DNA of 64,000 nucleotides from Pieris napi. Lineage: Eukaryota > Arthropoda > Insecta > Lepidoptera > Pieridae. The translations under genes and the position numbers were made by a program. Below the pieces are notes generated by a model. It had not been told where the DNA came from. It made no database searches and was given only the letters and a program-made list of their open reading frames with translations. Positions 58,001 through 64,000 of the stretch are shown here, in pieces; the first letter of the stretch is position 1, and each line of letters starts with the position of its first letter. The stretch spans positions 10,912,001 to 10,976,000 of the forward strand of contig NC_062247.1 of the NCBI RefSeq assembly GCF_905475465.1, written 5' to 3'.

Positions 58001-58230
58001 GAAGTTATACTTCTTTTGGCGCGTTAGGGAAAAATGATGAGAGTAAATTTTTACGATGCCCGCGCACACCGTCACAAAAAACCGACACCCTGAAGTTAGC
58101 TATAGTCAACATTTTAGTTTTTTCTATTGTTAGTGTCTTTTTTCTACAAACGTAGAATACAATTTTGGATTTTTTTTATCTTGTTACGCCAAAGAAGTAT
58201 AACTTCTAACGCGTGTACATTTACGTACGT
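58001..58230 (+). mobile_element. MITE family 1, copy 6, short variant with a different core
   Basis: Left end GAAGTTATACTTCTTTTGGC and right end CAAAGAAGTATAACTTCTAA are kept, with TTACGATGCCCGCGCACACC after the left end. The core of about 100 bases is unrelated to other copies. Confidence 0.6.
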
Positions 58231-58779
58231 TTTTTTGCATATTTTTGCATCAATTTTTTTTGTCTTTTATTTCAAAATATTAAAATGGACTAGATTACTC
58301 GTTAATAAAAATAAAAAATATTAATTAACTACTAAAAATTTAAACAATAATTTATTAAAATTTTAAAATATTTTACCTTGAAGTGAATCAGTTTCTTTAT
58401 TTAGGCGCCCATTTGGTCCGTTATACCTTAATATTATTGAACATAGTCCGAGATTAAGATGTCCAGACAGGCTATACCAATATTTATTCATATGAGTTTG
58501 AAAAATAAGGTCGCGTTTTGTGCAGCATTGGCTTGAATGTGTCTACACCTTAAGGTGTCTCGCGAGTCTAACAAAGGGAGCGGTTTTTATTTATTTTTCG
58601 TCTCCAGGATCAGATGACTCACAGGTCGCTTGGTCAGAGTTTATTTGGATTAGTCATAACTGTATCAGGGGCTATATAATATCCTTTATTGCTTGATCGC
58701 GTTTGAACAAAGGATAGCTTTTTTATAGATACTACACTAATGTATGGTTTCTTTATTTTTTATGATATTTTAAATATTT

Positions 58780-59023
58780 TTAGCTTCATCGTGCGACACT
58801 CATCCCTGAGGTCGTAGGTTCGATCCCCGATTGTGCACCAATGGACTTTCTTTCTATGTGCGCATTTAATGTTCGCTCGAACGGTGAAGGAAAACATCGT
58901 GAGGAAACCGGCTTGCCTTAGACCCAAAAAATCAACGGCGTACGTCAGGCACAGGAGGCTGATCACCTACTTGCCTATTAGATTGACAAATTTTGAAACA
59001 GATACAGAGAGACGCCACTAATT
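58780..59023 (+). mobile_element. tRNA-derived SINE family A, nearly full length
   Basis: Head starts at TAGCTTCATCGTGCGACACT with GGTTCGATCCCC. Body is as in the other copies, and the tail is shortened to GACGCCACTAATTTATT. Confidence 0.7.
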
Positions 59024-59700
59024 TATTTTTTAAATATATTTTTGTTTATTATTTAGGTAATTAATTAATGCTTCTAACGAATAGCTCTTCAATTATTAGA
59101 TAGCCTAAAGTTAAGCAACATAAAATGTAAGTTGAAGAACTATTTTACTTTATAGTAAATTGTATACCTTTTATATGCATTCAAGGGCCTCCTAAACAAG
59201 ACTGCTGCTGTTCGATTAATACAAACAGATTCCATACAGAGATTTAGATTTAATACGATTGTGTAAAATTAAAATATGATATGGAAAATATATAATAACA
59301 AGCCTAAAAATCTTTTCTCGTACTAGCTCCATAAGTAGCTCCATTCCGTAACCTATTGTACAATTAGTTAGACGCAAGCGAAACTTATTTAAATATAACG
59401 CTTGAATAAGCAAATTTCCATTCATAAACATGCCAATGAGACATCGGGATCAATAGTGAACATCCGTTTTGCTCATTCTTAGGTCATAACGTCGGGAACG
59501 ATATACGTCAATAAAATCCGTGTGTTATAGCAGAATTTATCAAAAACTGTTTATACTGTGACGAAAATACAGGATTTTCACAAACTTATAAAGCCCTTGC
59601 CAATTCTAAAATTCCCTACGCGATAAGATTATCGCAATCTCAATCCCATGTGCCTCGCCAATGTTTCGGGTTTTAGCTTACTACAATACAATTTATAGAG

Positions 59701-59987
59701 CAGTGTTGGCCTAGTGGCTTCAGCGTGCGACTCTCATACTTGAGGTCGTAGGTTCGAACCCCGACTGTGCACCAATGGAGTTTATTTCTATGTGCGCATT
59801 TTACATGTGCTCGAACTGTGAAGGAAAACATCGTGAGGAATCCGACATGTCTTAGACCCAAAAAGTCGACGGCGTGTATCAGGCACTGAAGGCTGATCAC
59901 CGTCTTGCCTATTAGATTTAAAAATGATCGTGAAACAGATTCAGATATCTGAGGCCAAGACCTAAAGAGGTTGTATCGCCACTGATT
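59701..59987 (+). mobile_element. tRNA-derived SINE family A, full length
   Basis: Head GTGTTGGCCTAGTGGCTTCA, with GTTCGAACCCCGACTGTGCA, through to TTGTATCGCCACTGATT. Confidence 0.78.
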
Positions 59988-60054
59988 AATTGTTATTTTA
60001 CAATACAATTTAGCAGTAGTAAAAAATGTTCTTTAAAATATTAATGTTTAATTT

Positions 60055-60215
60055 CAGTTTTCTTTTTTATCTATTAATGTGTAATTGACTTATGTCTTCT
60101 GTTTCGTATATTTCGTTTAACAATGTAATCTGTTTTGGCTTTGTATATTGTCTATTTTCTTTTATAATATGGATATGTGTAGCTGTAAGATTACTTATAA
60201 ATTAATAAATCAATT
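60055..60215 (+). repeat. Dispersed repeat, also at 25490-25640
   Basis: Shares TAATCTGTTTTGGCTTTGTA and ATTTTCTTTTATAATATGGA with the sequence near 25525, followed by TTAATAAATCAAT. Confidence 0.4.
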
Positions 60216-60438
60216 GAAATATTTAAATTTTAGGAGCTCGACTGATACAAAATGAAAATTATTTTTCTTTTTGATAGTCCATTAAAAAAAAGGTTGCTTC
60301 AACCTTTAACACGGCTAAAATAAAATATTTTTTACTGCTAAATATATTATAAATAAACTTAAAACAGAAAACACTAAGAAGTTTTACCTTGGTGTCTGAA
60401 TATACCACAGTACAAATTTTTAATTCCTTATAAACTAA

Positions 60439-60540
60439 AGGAAGGAAAACACGTGAGAAAAACGACATGTTTTACCAAAAATCGTCTACATGCGTCAAGC
60501 ACATAAGGCTGATCTTACTACTTACTTGTACATCAACGCA
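60439..60540 (+). mobile_element. SINE family A scrap
   Basis: GAAGGAAAACACGTGAG, CGACATGTTTTACC and GCACATAAGGCTGATC are decayed body landmarks of family A. Confidence 0.4.
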
Positions 60541-60687
60541 GGATGCGGCCAAGATCATATAGAGTAGTAGTGTTGTACTTGATTATTATTTCTACTTATG
60601 GAGGTTAGTAAAAACTGTGGAGAACGTAAAATCAAAGACCGACGCTTTTAGTTTGTTTCTGATTGGTTAAATACAAAGATGACAAAT

Positions 60688-60940
60688 AAGGGGCCTCATA
60701 GCCTATCGGTCTTATTAAGTGGCAACTAGGTGAGGGGTACCGGGTTCGATTCCCGGTTCGAGAGCAAGTTTTAATTTAATTTAAAATGTTCTCGGCCTTT
60801 GGGAGGGTTGTGCGGTACCGGGCGAGTGCCTAAACCGTACATGGAGGACATGGTCGAATTTCTAAGGCAAAAAGCACGTATTATAAAAATCTCATACTTG
60901 ACGCTGGCTAATGCACAAACCGTGCCAGAGCCATAAAAAA
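60688..60940 (+). mobile_element. tRNA-derived SINE family C, copy 2
   Basis: Very like the copy at 56701. Flanked by the 13-bp direct repeat AAAGATGACAAAT at 60675-60687 and 60941-60953, right after the A-run, so LINE-assisted retrotransposition is clear. Confidence 0.85.
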
Positions 60941-60953
60941 AAAGATGACAAAT

Positions 60954-61697
60954 CAAACGAAATGCGCAGTCTTTTGTTTCACATAATCACAGTATACACA
61001 GCAATACATATGATTATAATTTACGAGCCTCTGAGATTTTAGCAATGGTATGACGCTTAATGATGAATCTTGCTATAGTCTTAAAATATGTAAATAAATG
61101 TCTTTTAAGCATTCTAAAATGTTATAAGAAAATATTAATTTTACATAAGAACACAAGTTTAGGAATGCAAATTATGATTTTGTGGATTTTTTGGTTTGTT
61201 GCCAATGTTCTCTTGTTGCTAACCGATGTTCAAAACCTACGCATGTGTAAAATTTGATAAAAGTAAATAAAACCCGCCATTTTTGTGAAAGTCTAATCAG
61301 ATGTTCTATTTAGCTTGTATCCTGTATATTTTATATTCATAATATGTTTATATGTTCATAAATATCATCATTACTATACGTTTAGTTGTTTTTGAAACTT
61401 ATTTTCATAATAAGCCGTTCCCGCATTAATTCGTTAGTAAGCACGATGTTCTATAGCCTAACGCTTTCTTCGGTAGACTTTTAAAAGGAAATTTTTTTTT
61501 AGACATGGTATCACAGGCATGTAGTATGTCCTCTATAAAACTGTAGTACATCACTTTGCTCTATTGTCAATAGTTTCCGCAGCGTACCCGATTTAGGATT
61601 TTTTATTGTTTGGTTTAAGTTTAAAGAAATATATTTTTTTAAATCAAAAGCGTATTCAATGCCCACAAACAATGTAATATATCCCATTTTAGTGTAT
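60954..61697. other. Unassigned AT-rich stretch
   Basis: No gene recognised. The 100-codon - strand frame at 61511-61813 runs into the repeat at 61698 and has no domain. Confidence 0.3.
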
Positions 61698-63214
61698 GGT
61701 AGGGGAGCCCACGATGCTAAATGGGGATTTACTCGAGCGTCGTAGAGACCTATTGGGATGCAAAGCTTAGATAAAAAGAAGAAAAAAATGTTATATGATA
61801 AATTCCTTTTCATCGGTGGGGGAAGCGGCTATAGATTGTTAAATATGTAAAAAAAAACTGTTGCATGGACATCCTCGAGCGCGTCAGATATTGATAGCAT
61901 CTATGCCCTACGTATTTTTAATAATGTACGTATGTTAATCTGATCGTTTGCATGATGCGGGTGGTTGTATTTAAGGGTTGAAAATTAAAAAAAAAAAAAA
62001 TTATCGAGCGCGTCAGATTTTCTAAGGGAGTGTTAAGTGCACCAAAAAAAGCTCTCATTCACTAATCTGACGATTTCGATGGGACGCAAACCCACAGCCA
62101 TTTTCTTAATTTGCAAAAAAAAAATCGCAATTTTGAAATACTCAAGCGCGTCAGATTAAGATATATATGATTCATTTTTATGTTCTAAACGTACTGTCTC
62201 ATAATCTGACGATTATCTAGAGGGATTCGCCTGATCTGACAAAATTTTTTTAGAAAAACGGTTCACCTAAAGGGCCATCCCTGCAACTTCCCGCTAATTC
62301 CATTCCTGGGCGCTTAAAATTGATATTTTGAGCTCGCTGAGTTCAAAGAAATAACATTTCTATGCATTTGAGCTCTCCCAGCTCGAAAGTCTGATAGAAG
62401 TTTCATAGAACACTACTTTTGAATGGATCAAGCAATTTTCACGCGGTTGGCGGCATTCGACGCAGTTTTATCATCCTCATAAATAATTTTGCAATTTTAA
62501 TTGAAAATTTATCTCTCGAACGAATCAACCGCTTTTAACCAGCTTGGTGGCGATCGACGTGGTTTTTCAAGCTCAAAGGCGGATTAGTTTTTGAAGTTGA
62601 TCGATAAAGATACCACTTAAAAAAAAATATTTCTTATTTTTTTAAGATTTTTCAAAATTTCTCAAAATCTATCGGTCCGAATCGGTTCAAATTCACAGGA
62701 AATGTAATTTTGAGGGAAATGTTTAGAACGCCGTTTAGTAGATTCCGATCGGTTAAAGGAAATGTAGGCATCACGCAGCTGCACGCATTTAACTTTATCG
62801 ACGAATTTTTGTTATTTCGGCTTGCGGAAATCGTCAGATTATATATTTTTCATTATTCTTGAATTATTTCCTTCAAAATAAAAAAAAAATTAGCTACGCT
62901 CGAGAATGTCGAGATGACGTTTTTTTTTACAACTTTGTTGCCCTCCCCTTTTTTTCCGTCACTCTCAAATTGTCAGATTAGTGGAATATACACTTTTTAG
63001 GATGTAATTAACTCACCCTACCTTAATCTGACGCGCTCGGGAATTTCTGATGGTCAATTTTTTTTTACTAAACTGATTCTGTCTCCTTCACGTGCGGCTT
63101 TATATATGGGCCTCATATTTTGTGGAGGTACTTAACCGGGTACAAGGTATCCCCCTATATATTAATCTGCCGCGCTTGAGTAAATCCCGAAATCCCCTCT
63201 TGGGCTCCCCTACC
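61698..63214. mobile_element. 1.5-kb TIR element with iterated internal motif, unassigned
   Basis: Left GGTAGGGGAGCCC ... GGGGATTTACTCGAGCG is mirrored on the right by CGCTTGAGTAAATCC ... GGGCTCCCCTACC. TCGAGCGCGTCAGAT or close variants lie at 61875, 62004 and 62142, and in reverse at 63025 and 63164. Many shorter CTGACGATT pieces are also present. No transposase is readable, and the flanks show no sure duplication. Superfamily unknown. Confidence 0.6.
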
Positions 63215-63511
63215 AGTAGATAAGGATCGTAACTAAACTTTTAAATGTAATTCATCATACATGTATTTCATTTAAATTAAACTTAATGTAATTCTTTCAA
63301 ACAAACCTATTCAGATTTGTAGGTGAAGAATTTTTGCATAAAAATTCCGTTCATCTATTTAATGTTCTGACGTCGCGCGTCGTTACATAGACGAAACCGC
63401 GTTCATTGACTAGCTTTCCAAAATAAACTCATTCACAAGTCGTTTCACGTGGATTTGTTTGTTGAATGACTATCAAGTCGCGTAGTTACGATTTTGTTAT
63501 GTATGTTTTTA

Positions 63512-63721
63512 TCTCTATATATAAAATTCTCGTGTCACAATGTTCGTTCCCATACTCCTCCGAAACTGCTCGACCGATTGTTATGAAACTTTTTATGCAT
63601 ATTCGGTAAGTCTGAGAATCGGCTACTACAACTACCTTTCAAACCCCTAAATGATAAGGGGTGTCCACCACAATTTATTTTTATCACATTAAGGAGAAAC
63701 GAAGTTCGTGGGGGCAGCTAG
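63512..63721 (+). mobile_element. Helitron-like non-autonomous element, copy 7 (210 bp)
   Basis: Begins TCTCTATATATAAAATTCTC after A and ends GGGGGCAGCTAG before T. The terminal stem is poor (GAAACGAAGTTCG). The 5' half matches the copies at 51044 and 52651. Confidence 0.55.
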
Positions 63722-63825
63722 TTTTTATATATATTACTGTTTTATTACTTAGCGTGTAAGATGAAGGTTCTTATTTCTGTTGACCGTTGAGCCATACATT
63801 GAAGTTCATGGGACACGGGACTTCA

Positions 63826-64000
63826 TACGAAATAAATCAGTGGCGCTACAACCTTTTTAGGTCCGGGCCTCAGATTTCTGTATCTGTCTCGTGATCATTT
63901 CTAAATCTAAAAGGCAAGTAGGTATTCACTGAATACTATTCAGCCTCCTGTGCCACTCGCCGTCGACTTTTTGGGTCTAAGACAAGCCGGTTTCCTCACT
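63826..64000 (-). mobile_element. tRNA-derived SINE family A, reverse, cut by the window edge
   Basis: AATCAGTGGCGCTACAACCT, AAGGCAAGTAGGTATTCACT and GACAAGCCGGTTTCCTCACT are the reverse of the family A tail and body. The tRNA-like head lies beyond 64000. Confidence 0.7.

Noticed and set aside
1..64000. CRISPR arrays, operons, phage or bacterial defence systems
   Set aside because: There are no evenly spaced direct repeats with unique spacers, and the coding genes are intron-split metazoan genes.

Overview
The window is nuclear DNA of an insect, most likely a lepidopteran. Genes are split by introns with GT-AG borders, the DNA is AT-rich, and short interspersed repeats of kinds I associate with moths and butterflies fill introns and spacers. 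Nothing looks prokaryotic, plasmid-borne or phage-derived. The species cannot be named from what is here.

Six protein-coding genes can be read exon by exon, with phases that close to one open frame in each. From left to right they are: the 3' part of a choline-transporter-like gene (SLC44 family, + strand, 40-9112, upstream exons outside the window); BRX1, a Brix-domain ribosome-biogenesis factor (- strand, 10618-12828, 5 exons); D-2-hydroxyglutarate dehydrogenase (+ strand, 13671-20565, 9 exons), head to head with BRX1 across 842 bases; a PAIP1-like poly(A)-binding-protein-interacting protein (- strand, 23834-35611, 8 exons); ISCA1, a mitochondrial iron-sulfur assembly protein (- strand, 36512-36986, 2 exons); and SEC63, an ER translocation J-protein (+ strand, 38470-53042, 12 exons), head to head with ISCA1. 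The genes do not form one pathway. They are ordinary housekeeping neighbours covering choline transport, 60S ribosome assembly, mitochondrial 2-hydroxyglutarate oxidation, translation initiation, Fe-S assembly and ER import.

From 53043 to the right end I find no protein-coding gene. A GC-richer stretch ending in a consensus donor near 54485 may be the untranslated first exon of a gene lying to the right. The rest is repeats and unassigned AT-rich sequence.

The most informative part of the window is its transposon content, which can be delimited from termini and target duplications. It includes three tRNA-derived SINE families (one with clear target-site duplications), seven short Helitron-like elements (5'-TC; hairpin and CTAG at the 3' end in most), several PIF/Harbinger-type elements with 3-bp TWA duplications (one nested inside another MITE, one carrying a MADF-like reading frame), a TTAA-flanked piggyBac-like relic, a pogo-like TA-flanked MITE, a fold-back element, a MITE family whose ends are conserved while its cores differ, 3' fragments of several LINEs, and a 1.5-kb terminal-inverted-repeat element with an iterated internal motif that I cannot assign to a superfamily.
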